This document shows, piece by piece, positions 8,101 to 13,495 of a stretch of 14,457 nt of DNA. The stretch is from contig PBPH01000057.1 of NCBI GenBank assembly GCA_002725475.1, forward strand, positions 1 to 14,457, given 5' to 3'. Below the pieces are notes generated by a model. The model had not been told where the DNA came from, made no database searches, and saw only the letters and a program-made list of their open reading frames with translations. A program made the translations under genes and the position numbers. Each line of letters begins with the position of its first letter. The first letter of the stretch is position 1. The DNA is from Methanobacteriota archaeon (GTDB lineage: Archaea; Thermoplasmatota; Poseidoniia; Poseidoniales; Thalassarchaeaceae).

Positions 8101-8434
8101 CTCTAATGGTGATGGTGATGCTGCGAATGATCCAGACTCTTTCACCTCAAGGACTGGTTCATTACGCCACACCTTTGATACACCTGGTACCAAACATATT
8201 CGGTTGATTGTTTCAGATGGAGACATGGTTGATACTGCAGATATTACCATTGAGGTCTCTGGTGGAAGCGGGGGTTTCCTAGGTGCAATGGGTGAAACAG
8301 CCGGCATCAGTAATCTCCTCATTGTCTTATTATTGGTAATTGGAGCCCTTGCAGCAATAGGTGTGACTATTGTCAAGAAAAGGGGTGATGAAATACCCTC
8401 ACTTTCCACTTTTGAAGAACTAGAAGAGGAATGA
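5150..8434 (+). CDS. Second giant surface protein with CARDB-like and five PKD-like domains, C-terminal membrane anchor
   Basis: 1094 aa, a clear paralog of the protein at 182 along its whole ectodomain; shared landmarks include VGDxWTYSG, NDAWRH, YSGCxNSYNVT and MEEGxF. The signal peptide core is LIFTLLLLISSWSIAL. A globular domain (about 50-320) is followed by a CARDB-like domain (about 417-535) and five PKD-like repeats starting near 537, 632, 729, 839 and 940. The fourth and fifth repeats hold Asp-rich loops such as DSNGDGDAAND, plausible calcium sites. The same four Cys pairs are kept. The membrane helix lies at about 1052-1074, and the cytoplasmic end is only about 20 residues and acidic (EELEEE), lacking the long tail of its paralog. 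Secretion and anchoring are well supported; an adhesion or cell-wall-like role is inferred. ATG 5150 is the only nearby in-frame ATG giving a complete signal peptide. Confidence 0.85.
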   Translation: MTVAKPPIFQSATPLIFTLLLLISSWSIALNIDRELPIEITDDNPSNTGAKFSGGDVDVPLLYVGDRWTYSGFFDVVEMIESAGVDTNAEALVGDLDMWVDDVHSRGVGNISSISYIIKSEGVFIAENVTLDGTLGTINVRYESTETVRAGDLAIIKNEVFMDVNFTISGAFPISIAVVTATDSFYEPREDYDFPLRVGEEWSNQYLDVNTWQGNSYYFTIPDDETLSYQTGHSVVSVGDPEVEYSGCDNSYNVTAFDENGSIESFRWWCPSAKNDAWRHFENALGMYVDFYLKDFQPATPDKYIDVDFEFSTWALNTPLDLWVNITDASTGEPVPNHAFVLRYEHDDNLWVTLTTASNGTAYYELDTSDPLDDSPSNHDYASHGIVAWDAAGKNHGVDTLTLDEELVELDYRPRPGGISLVRVRDNVTMTLNPLYGFNAIAGDVLHFTVPIDNKGMTGGPATELEMVSPDSSTERKTINALPPVGEQTFQFSWTVPQSQPLGLTNFTFEVDPDHLMTQDVNQSNDLAIFPIFIGEIPVIDLTNIGSSPTLIDLLLDGTGSVDGDGGSLHCTFEIETSENVFEIFEEEDCQKVYNWHDDGIFSVSLTITDEENDQDHTSMNVEILNRAPWVNITSPSEALPAESTITFDAFDSGDADTLYPDAPVDALWLLPTRSDGFQYVCEDEGTTITMTCTVTPMEEGAFVMGLEVTDDDGEVTSTTYSLQVTNINPREVVMTMNDGTTSNDEPAPSTWEVFEDQEVTLNGVAVDTMNDQDNLNWNWASIDSDNNLAWQESTNGADSEIHVSWVNSGLHHIELDVLDDDGASSGKLMGHVTVINVPPTSEPFSAQLPVGEDRPFQLTGYYSDTLSDVDNLQVCWDVDLTNDADDNLVNFDDCDYVGDSIDHSWPAAGEYTVRFHVTDDDGDVAESFVNVTVVNLRPKAVVSAEKTSVAVGEEVVISTNGTSDTDSDLSLLIFTWDLDTTTDSNGDGDAANDPDSFTSRTGSLRHTFDTPGTKHIRLIVSDGDMVDTADITIEVSGGSGGFLGAMGETAGISNLLIVLLLVIGALAAIGVTIVKKRGDEIPSLSTFEELEEE
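5308..5315 (+). repeat. G8 homopolymer inside codons 53-56 of the second giant surface gene
   Basis: Eight consecutive G encode the end of Ser, two Gly and the first base of Asp (SGGDVD). The paralog encodes the same motif without a run (GGAGACATTGAT), so the tract is not forced by the protein sequence. Gain or loss of one G would truncate almost the entire ectodomain. Confidence 0.65.
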
Positions 8435-8467
8435 AAAACCCAACTAAAACCCTTTTCGCGTACATTA

Positions 8468-8493
8468 CCCTCAAATCATATTGAGTTTGAGGG
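8468..8493 (+). repeat. Perfect 8-bp inverted repeat CCCTCAAA / TTTGAGGG in the leader of the SepF-like gene
   Basis: CCCTCAAA (8468-8475) and TTTGAGGG (8486-8493) can form an 8-bp hairpin with a 10-base loop. It sits 34 bases after the stop of the giant surface gene and ends 32 bases before ATG 8526. A competing 5-bp pairing (CTCAA 8470-8474 with TTGAG 8481-8485) overlaps it, and the GAGGG arm is followed by another CCCTC. No T-run follows, so a hairpin-U terminator is unlikely; an operator or an RNA leader structure is more plausible. Confidence 0.4.
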
Positions 8494-8525
8494 GCCCTCT
8501 AGAACTAATCTACGAGGTGTGGCCA

Positions 8526-9008
8526 ATGTCGAACATCTACTCATTTTTTGGCTTACCAGACCCGAATGAGGGTATTCCAATTGATGATCAAATACATTCT
8601 TCTGAAGAAAGATTGAATGTAAAGAGGAGAATCTCTGAGGTCGAAGTTCTAGTTAGTGAAAACTTTCACGACTTGGCGGAACGCAAATGGCAGGGGTGGT
8701 CTAGTAGCAGACTTGGGCCACCAAGAAGAGCCATACGTTATATTGAGCCAGATAATCTCCATAGGTTATCTGTTCACGGAATCACACAGAGATTATTGGG
8801 GGGAGATATGGTTGTCGTAGATTTGAGAGATTTGAAACACATGAAGGCACAACAAGATGCTTGTCGGAGGGAATTGGGGAATATGTCAGAAAGGCTAGGT
8901 GCTCCCGTATTTTCGCTGAATAGTGAGGAGACGTTGCTACTTGTTCCTGGGGCAGGAGCTGTTGTTGAAACAACTTCTCATCATTTAGGAATCGCTGAAG
9001 AAGTTTGA
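8526..9008 (+). CDS. sepF: SepF-like protein (probable FtsZ membrane anchor)
   Basis: 160 aa. Residues about 77-147 resemble the SepF/DUF552 fold: a beta strand (GGDMVVVDLRDL), a helix (HMKAQQDACRRELGNMSERLGA) and paired strands (PVFSLNSEETLLLVPG). The N-terminus MSNIYSFFGLPDPNE resembles the FFGL-x-D start of bacterial SepF, where this end targets the membrane. The middle is poorly conserved, as in the family. In archaea with FtsZ, SepF tethers the division ring to the membrane; that role is inferred here. ATG 8526 is preferred because GAGGTG lies 6 bases upstream as a ribosome binding site; TTG 8481 would start inside the inverted repeat. It follows the giant surface gene by 91 bases and ends 3 bases from the stop of a convergent gene. 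Similarity is by eye, and another small alpha/beta family is possible. Confidence 0.55.
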   Translation: MSNIYSFFGLPDPNEGIPIDDQIHSSEERLNVKRRISEVEVLVSENFHDLAERKWQGWSSSRLGPPRRAIRYIEPDNLHRLSVHGITQRLLGGDMVVVDLRDLKHMKAQQDACRRELGNMSERLGAPVFSLNSEETLLLVPGAGAVVETTSHHLGIAEEV

Positions 9009-9011
9009 GTC

Positions 9012-9209
9012 CTAGAACCAATGGTTCAACTCTCCACTGTCAATCTCTTTAATTGCATATTCAGTATAGTCCCTGTATGCAATCCATTTGGCCAACCCTT
9101 CCGGGTCATCACCTGATTCAGTTTTCTTAGCGATTGTTTCATCAGCATATTCAATGCAGCGCCGTAAGAAATCCTTTACAATTTCCTTGCTCTTTTCGGG
9201 TTCCATCAT
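9012..9209 (-). CDS. Small acidic helical protein, unknown function
   Basis: 65 aa, rich in Glu, Asp and Lys, with no signal peptide or membrane segment; predicted by eye to be mostly helical (EPEKSKEIVKDFLRRCIEYA, then GLAKWIAYRDYTEYAIKEI). It ends in the aromatic tail NHWF. I do not recognise the family. Its ATG overlaps the stop of the upstream acyltransferase gene as ATGA, which implies translational coupling and supports it as a real gene; a second ATG directly follows the first. It is the last gene of the minus-strand block and converges with the SepF-like gene. Confidence 0.7.
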   Translation of the reverse strand: MMEPEKSKEIVKDFLRRCIEYADETIAKKTESGDDPEGLAKWIAYRDYTEYAIKEIDSGELNHWF

Positions 9210-9700
9210 GAATCACTCCCATCTATTCGATTGGATTCGTAATCATCTCTAGTCATTAGAAAGGTAGCAGGGACCCCGCCCCAAACTTCCCCTGGCGGGA
9301 TATCTTTTGTTGCTACACCGCCTGCTGCAACCACTGCATTTTGTCCAATTGTAACCCCTGGCAGAATTGTAGCGCCCCCGCCTATTACTGCTCCATTTCC
9401 TACAATGACGGGCAGCCATTTTTCTCTATCGCGGCTAGGTGGGTGCCGATCATTGAGAAGGGTGGCATTTGGTCCGATAAAAACATCATTTCCTAATTCA
9501 CAGATTGATGCAACATAAGCCCCTCCTTGAACTCTAACCCGGTCACCAAGGGCGGCCTCACTACCAACATGTGCTAGAGCCCCTACTGAACAGTTAGCAC
9601 CTATCACTGCCCCTTTGCCAATGTGGCATGGGCCCCAAGCAACTGAACCGTTTCCTAAATCATGACGGATGCCAACTAAATCCTCGTTCGAGCCACTCAC
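9206..9700 (-). CDS. Left-handed beta-helix (hexapeptide-repeat) acyltransferase, WlbB/WbpD-like
   Basis: 164 aa built almost entirely of hexapeptide repeats ([LIV]-G-x4), for example CHIGKG, AVIGAN, DVFIGP, AVIGGG, GVTIGQ, which form a trimeric left-handed beta-helix that uses acetyl-CoA. The segment LLNDRHPPSRDREKW (81-95) interrupts the helix where WlbB/WbpD-type sugar N-acetyltransferases carry a comparable Asn-containing loop, and the end (VAAGGVATKDIPPGEVWGGVPA) has the usual closing pattern. Those enzymes acetylate an amino group on a UDP-sugar for surface glycans; the substrate here is only inferred. The start is GTG at 9698-9700, preceded by GGTGGTGA as a ribosome binding site; an upstream ATG is out of frame. 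It lies 20 bases downstream of the peroxiredoxin gene and overlaps the next gene by 4 bases. Confidence 0.8.
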   Translation of the reverse strand: MSGSNEDLVGIRHDLGNGSVAWGPCHIGKGAVIGANCSVGALAHVGSEAALGDRVRVQGGAYVASICELGNDVFIGPNATLLNDRHPPSRDREKWLPVIVGNGAVIGGGATILPGVTIGQNAVVAAGGVATKDIPPGEVWGGVPATFLMTRDDYESNRIDGSDS

Positions 9701-9720
9701 GTCATCACCACCCCCTATCT

Positions 9721-10191
9721 CTATACATTAATTTCATTCATGATTCTCTCAACATGGCCAGTTGATTTGACGTTATATCCAACCCATGCAAGCGAACCAT
9801 CTTGACTTATTACAAAGGTTGAACGAATACAACCTAGGAATGTTCGTCCGTAGAGTTTCTTTTCTGTCCATGTATTGTATAATTGATGCAATTCAGTCTC
9901 AGAATCTACAATCAATTCGAAAGGTAGGTCGTGCTTGTCAATAAAATTCTGATGGCTCTTTGCAGAATCCTTTGAGACTCCAATAACTCGCCATCCTGCA
10001 CTCTTTAGGGCTCCAAAGTTGTCGCGGAAATCACACGCTTGAGTTGTACATCCAGGTGTGTTATCTTTAGGATAGAAATAGAGAATTACTCCACTTTCTT
10101 CCAACATGGAAGAAAGCGTTACTTTACTTCCATCGGTCAATTCAGCAGTAAATTCAGGCGCCTTATCCCCTACGTTAAGTCTCTCGGCCAT
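9721..10191 (-). CDS. bcp: Thioredoxin-dependent peroxiredoxin, PrxQ/BCP family
   Basis: 156 aa, the usual length. It reduces peroxides in the cytoplasm with electrons from thioredoxin or a similar donor. The peroxidatic site PGCTTQAC holds Cys48 and a second Cys53 five residues on, the atypical two-Cys PrxQ pattern; YFYPKDNTPGCT and the active-site Arg in CIRSTFVI (Arg123) match the family. Cys121, two residues before that Arg, is at a position that is often Glu in this family. The start is ATG 10191, giving the typical beginning MAERLNVGDKAPEF. The frame stays open upstream into the endonuclease III gene, but that extension has no family counterpart. The gap to endonuclease III is 52 bases, so the gene may have its own promoter as well as read-through. 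Confidence 0.92.
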   Translation of the reverse strand: MAERLNVGDKAPEFTAELTDGSKVTLSSMLEESGVILYFYPKDNTPGCTTQACDFRDNFGALKSAGWRVIGVSKDSAKSHQNFIDKHDLPFELIVDSETELHQLYNTWTEKKLYGRTFLGCIRSTFVISQDGSLAWVGYNVKSTGHVERIMNEINV

Positions 10192-10243
10192 ATTTTTCCC
10201 AGAACCTACTACATCTAAGTGTGGCGCTAATATCATTGAACAA

Positions 10244-10870
10244 TTATGATGCAAATGAGCAAATGGGACAATCAAGTGGTTCATGACCTCTAGCAGGACA
10301 GTATTCTCTTCCAAAGTAGATAATTTGCAAATGTCGCCGACCCCACTCATTTTCTGGAAATAGATTCTTCAAATCTCTCTCGACTTGAGTCACATTTTTT
10401 CCTTCACTTAACCCCCAGCGAGTTGCTAATCTGTGTATGTGGGTATCTACTGGGAAGGCTGGTATTCCAAACGCCTGCACCATTACAACACTGGCGGTTT
10501 TATGGCCTACTCCTGCCAACGCTTCGAGTTCTTCAAATGACTCAGGCACGATACCTCCATGTCTTTCTAGAAGTTGATTTGCCATCAAATGAAGATTTTT
10601 TGCTTTGGTAGGTGCTAGCCCAATTTCACGTATTATTTCTTTAATTTCATCAACTTCGAGTGTCGCCATTTTTGATGGGGTTGGAGCAACTGCAAATAGT
10701 GCTGGAGTAACTTGGTTTACTTTCTTATCTGTTGTTTGGGCCGAAAGCATTACTGCGACCAAAAATGTGTATGAATCTAGATGATCTAGGGGAATTGGTT
10801 GCTCGGGATATAATTCATCAAGAAGTGTCCCGATAGTAGCAACTTTTTCACTGACTTTCACAATAATCAC
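10244..10870 (-). CDS. nth: Endonuclease III, DNA glycosylase/AP lyase with a shortened Fe-S tail
   Basis: 208 aa. It excises oxidised pyrimidines and cleaves the abasic site in base excision repair. Signature segments are LSAQTTD (42-48), the helix-hairpin-helix LAGVGHKTASVV with catalytic Lys124, and FPVDTHIHR with catalytic Asp142. The C-terminus has three Cys (191, 201, 204) spaced C-x9-C-x2-C and then ends SFAS, whereas the classical cluster is C-x6-C-x2-C-x5-C. The fourth ligand is missing, so a standard 4Fe-4S cluster is doubtful. The GTG start overlaps the upstream stop as GTGA; GTG 10861 is an alternative. It sits in a block with PolX, which could fill the gap made after base removal. 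Confidence 0.92.
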   Translation of the reverse strand: MIIVKVSEKVATIGTLLDELYPEQPIPLDHLDSYTFLVAVMLSAQTTDKKVNQVTPALFAVAPTPSKMATLEVDEIKEIIREIGLAPTKAKNLHLMANQLLERHGGIVPESFEELEALAGVGHKTASVVMVQAFGIPAFPVDTHIHRLATRWGLSEGKNVTQVERDLKNLFPENEWGRRHLQIIYFGREYCPARGHEPLDCPICSFAS

Positions 10871-11118
10871 TCATCTTCTACAAGGATGTCAGTTCTCCAA
10901 CCATAAACACCGGCAGCAGTAATCAAGCAGAATGGAAGGATGTAACATGGGAACCACATCCAATTTGCAAAATCTTGGTTTGCTCCCCCCATTATCAGGA
11001 AGAGAACAACTCCTACCAACATTGCAGGAAAAATTGAGACTCCGCCAAACACAACCGCTCTTGCCGCTCCCATGAACGTTGGGTAGGGGTCAATTGAATG
11101 AACCTTCGGCTCATTCAT
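10867..11118 (-). CDS. Small two-helix membrane protein, unknown function
   Basis: 83 aa. Two hydrophobic segments are visible: about 23-44 (VVFGGVSIFPAMLVGVVLFLIM) and 53-70 (WMWFPCYILPFCLITAAG). A 15-residue polar N-terminus precedes them and an acidic tail (ILVEDE) follows. I do not recognise a family. It overlaps PolX by ATGA upstream and endonuclease III by GTGA downstream, so translation of all three is probably coupled. A membrane protein between two repair enzymes is unusual; it may be a passenger, or it may connect repair to the membrane. Nothing in the sequence decides this. Confidence 0.75.
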   Translation of the reverse strand: MNEPKVHSIDPYPTFMGAARAVVFGGVSIFPAMLVGVVLFLIMGGANQDFANWMWFPCYILPFCLITAAGVYGWRTDILVEDE

Positions 11119-13064
11119 TTAGATAATAGCGACTCGATTTCTTCGCCGGTGTAGCAGTTAAGAAGGTGCTTTGGTTCAAGCCAACCCTTTCGAGCAATCT
11201 GCACTCCAAACCATACATCTCTGAGTCCAGTAGTGTTATGCGCGTCTGGATTGATACAGATTGGAACGCCTTGATCACGTGCAAAGCGACAATATCTCCA
11301 ATCCAAGTCAAGACGATATGGGCTAGCATTGATTTCAACTGATTTCAACTCACCTTCAGCATTCAGCTCCCCCATTCTTCTAAGCACAGCATGAATGTCT
11401 ACATCAAACCCGTCACGACTTTGCAATATTCTTCCGGTAGGGTGTCCTAATATGGTCATTGTAGGGTCTTCTATCGCTTTGATTAGTGCTTCAGTATTTT
11501 CCACCTCATCCCTAGCTCTCCAAGTAGAAAGTTGATGGACACTTGCCACGACATGGTGCAGTTGCCTTCTTGTTTCTTCATCATAATCCAGACTTCCATC
11601 AGACAGAATATCACATTCAGCCCCATGTAGAAGGCGGAAATTTTTCCCACCATCTGACCATAATTCATTGAGTGAGCGAATTTTTCCCCCCTGTTCCAAC
11701 ATATCCTCAGCATCTGCACCAATTTGCCTTCCACCAATATTGAGTAGCGAGGAATGATCTGCAATACCAAGGAATTCCCAATCCATATCCATTGCTGCGG
11801 CAGCCATTTGTTCTAGGGTAGCTACACCATCAGATAGGATGGTGTGATTGTGGAATGAACCTTTCAAGTCAGTGGGCATAACTAGCCTTGGTAGCGTTTT
11901 TTCCAGTGCAGCTTCAATTTCCCCCATATCTTCTCTCAATTCAGGAGGTACCCAATCAAGCCCTAGATGATGGTAGATATCCTCCTCATTTTTTGCTTCC
12001 AATGAAAATTTAGCAGCTTCAAGCCCCTTTAGATCACCGGCTTTCTCATCATCAATTAGACCAAATTCATTGAGCCTCAATCCATTGTCAATTGCAAGTT
12101 GTCTCATTCGAATATTATGTTCCTTACTACCTGTGAAGTAAGCCAATGTGAATGCGAACACGTGGGGGGGCACCATGCGAACCTGAGCATCAATGGTACC
12201 TGATGATTCCATTCCTGAATAATCATCACCCCCTATAGCGTGGAAGACTCCACCATCGATAGTTCCCAAATCCATCCCGTGCTCAAGAATACTGGCTTCA
12301 AGAACCACGCTGACTTTGCTATCTCCTGCTCCTTTTACTTCTGTAATATCTGGAATCGCTAATATGGCTTCAGTTACAGCCTCAACATTCTCAGGCTTGA
12401 CAGCTGCTACAATATCTAGGTCCCCAACAGTCTCTCTTCTTCTACGGGCGCTTCCAGCGAGTTGTGCATGTTCTACCCCGTCAATTTTGGCAACCATTGC
12501 TTCAAACGCCTCACCGTAGAGAAGTCCAACATTTAGGCGCCTTCTACCTTGGAAGCGTGCCAGCAAATCGATGCCATCGAGAATTTTCTGCTGACTTTTT
12601 TCTCCAAACCCTTCAAGGGAGGATATTGCATCATCGTTACACGCTGCAGAAAGTTCGTCAATCGAATCAATCCCTAATTCATCATGCAATTGTTTGATTC
12701 GTTTTGGGCCTAACCCTGGGATTGCAAGCATTTCAATCATTCCAGCGGGTGTTTCGTCGTAAAGCGATTGCAAATCACCCCAGGTCCCTTCGCCTAAAGA
12801 TTCTCCAATTAGGGCCGCAATACCCTTGCCGATTCCCTTTACGCCTGTGATTTCACCTGACTCACTTAACTCCCACAAATCCCGATCTAGTGACGCAATG
12901 GTACGACTACCGTTTTCATATGCCCTAATTCTGAAAGGATTGGCATCTTTTAGCTTGAGAAGAGTTGCAACTTGTTCAAGGACGGTTGCAACCTGAGACT
13001 TGGAAAAATGGGGCGGTTTATTCCGTCTGCTTTTCGGTAATGCCCACGCTTTGATGGATACCAT
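11115..13064 (-). CDS. polX: Family X DNA polymerase with C-terminal PHP phosphoesterase; polymerase site atypical
   Basis: 649 aa from ATG 13064. Helix-hairpin-helix motifs are GVKGIGKGIA (74-83), IPGLGPKRI (115-123) and LEGFGEKSQQKI (150-161). The nucleotidyltransferase motif GSARRRRETVGDLDIV supplies Asp215 and Asp217. The third catalytic Asp, in family motif VDLRVV before PPESFGAALQYFTGSK, aligns with Gln294 (AQVRMV before PPHVFAFTLAYFTGSK), and a segment at about 256-288 looks inserted. The PHP domain (from about 400) keeps its metal ligands: HNH (405-407), ADH (436-437), E483, H510, H541, E578 and DAH (607-609). In related proteins the PHP domain gives 3'-5' exonuclease and abasic-site nuclease activity. 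So nuclease activity looks intact and polymerase activity is uncertain. GTG 13094 would add ten residues without family support. Confidence 0.92.
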   Translation of the reverse strand: MVSIKAWALPKSRRNKPPHFSKSQVATVLEQVATLLKLKDANPFRIRAYENGSRTIASLDRDLWELSESGEITGVKGIGKGIAALIGESLGEGTWGDLQSLYDETPAGMIEMLAIPGLGPKRIKQLHDELGIDSIDELSAACNDDAISSLEGFGEKSQQKILDGIDLLARFQGRRRLNVGLLYGEAFEAMVAKIDGVEHAQLAGSARRRRETVGDLDIVAAVKPENVEAVTEAILAIPDITEVKGAGDSKVSVVLEASILEHGMDLGTIDGGVFHAIGGDDYSGMESSGTIDAQVRMVPPHVFAFTLAYFTGSKEHNIRMRQLAIDNGLRLNEFGLIDDEKAGDLKGLEAAKFSLEAKNEEDIYHHLGLDWVPPELREDMGEIEAALEKTLPRLVMPTDLKGSFHNHTILSDGVATLEQMAAAAMDMDWEFLGIADHSSLLNIGGRQIGADAEDMLEQGGKIRSLNELWSDGGKNFRLLHGAECDILSDGSLDYDEETRRQLHHVVASVHQLSTWRARDEVENTEALIKAIEDPTMTILGHPTGRILQSRDGFDVDIHAVLRRMGELNAEGELKSVEINASPYRLDLDWRYCRFARDQGVPICINPDAHNTTGLRDVWFGVQIARKGWLEPKHLLNCYTGEEIESLLSK

Positions 13065-13076
13065 GGTCTCACTAAT

Positions 13077-13095
13077 GGTGATTGGGCCGGTCACC
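13077..13095 (+). promoter_or_regulatory. Dyad GGTGA-N9-TCACC in the divergent intergenic region
   Basis: GGTGA (13077-13081) and TCACC (13091-13095) form a 19-base dyad between the divergent PolX and membrane-protein genes. The spacing suits one turn of DNA bound by a dimeric regulator, but five-base arms occur by chance, and the site would be coding if PolX began at GTG 13094. No clear TATA box was found for either gene in this 80-base gap. Confidence 0.2.
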
Positions 13096-13144
13096 CCGCT
13101 TGAACCCTCGTGTTATTGAAGTGCTAATACTCCCTCGCAGGTTC

Positions 13145-13495
13145 ATGTCTTTGGTCGGGTTGTTGGAGACGCTATCGACGATTACCTGTGCTGGTTCGTT
13201 CATAATTTGGGTGAGTATTGGAACTCTTTCAAAGACCGACCGCTCAGAAAAAATCACTCAACAAATTATGACAATACTTTGTTTTGGGGCTGCAGTATCA
13301 CTTTTCGCTCTCTATTATACCGGTGGATCAATTTTTGGTTCAGCCAATTTGGCAAGAATACTGGCAGTAGTGTGCATCGCTGTTGGAATCAGTGCAACAA
13401 TGAATATCAAAGGAGAAGAAGTTCAAGGTGAGCCAAATCCTCACCATTTGATGAAAGCAAGAAAGGAAAGAGAAGAATTGGAATCTAACGATTAG
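13145..13495 (+). CDS. Small three-helix membrane protein, unknown function
   Basis: 116 aa from ATG 13145, which has AGG about 6 bases upstream. Three hydrophobic segments are visible at about 10-28 (TITCAGSFIIWVSIG), 40-62 (MTILCFGAAVSLFALYYTGGSIF) and 68-86 (ARILAVVCIAVGISAT). The last 30 residues are polar and charged (KARKEREELESND). The family is not recognised. The frame stays open upstream to TTG 13082, which would add 21 residues and overlap a GTG-started PolX, so the ATG is preferred. The gene is divergent from PolX across 80 bases and its stop codon overlaps that of the convergent Tudor/EF-hand gene by two bases (TTAG). Confidence 0.75.
   Translation: MSLVGLLETLSTITCAGSFIIWVSIGTLSKTDRSEKITQQIMTILCFGAAVSLFALYYTGGSIFGSANLARILAVVCIAVGISATMNIKGEEVQGEPNPHHLMKARKEREELESND

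Noticed and set aside
8107..8140. Dockerin-like calcium loop (DSNGDGDAAND)
   Set aside because: Only one loop is present per repeat and no paired dockerin helices follow; an Asp-rich insertion in a PKD-like fold explains it better.
7858..8409. Minus-strand open frame of 183 codons antisense to the second giant gene
   Set aside because: It lies at the homologous place to the previous case, so the shared reverse frame follows from paralogy of the sense genes, not from a separate gene.
8481..8525. TTG start extending the SepF-like protein by 15 residues
   Set aside because: It starts inside the inverted repeat; ATG 8526 has a well-placed GAGGTG and gives a typical SepF-like beginning.
9012..9209. 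Possible toxin-antitoxin component
   Set aside because: A small acidic protein alone is not evidence; its neighbour is an acyltransferase of the hexapeptide class, not a toxin.
10192..10350. N-terminal extension of the peroxiredoxin into the endonuclease III gene
   Set aside because: The extra 53 residues have no peroxiredoxin counterpart and lie mostly in another frame of a well-supported gene.
13065..13094. GTG start adding ten residues to PolX
   Set aside because: The extension carries no family feature and would occupy much of the divergent promoter region; ATG 13064 is simpler, though not proven.
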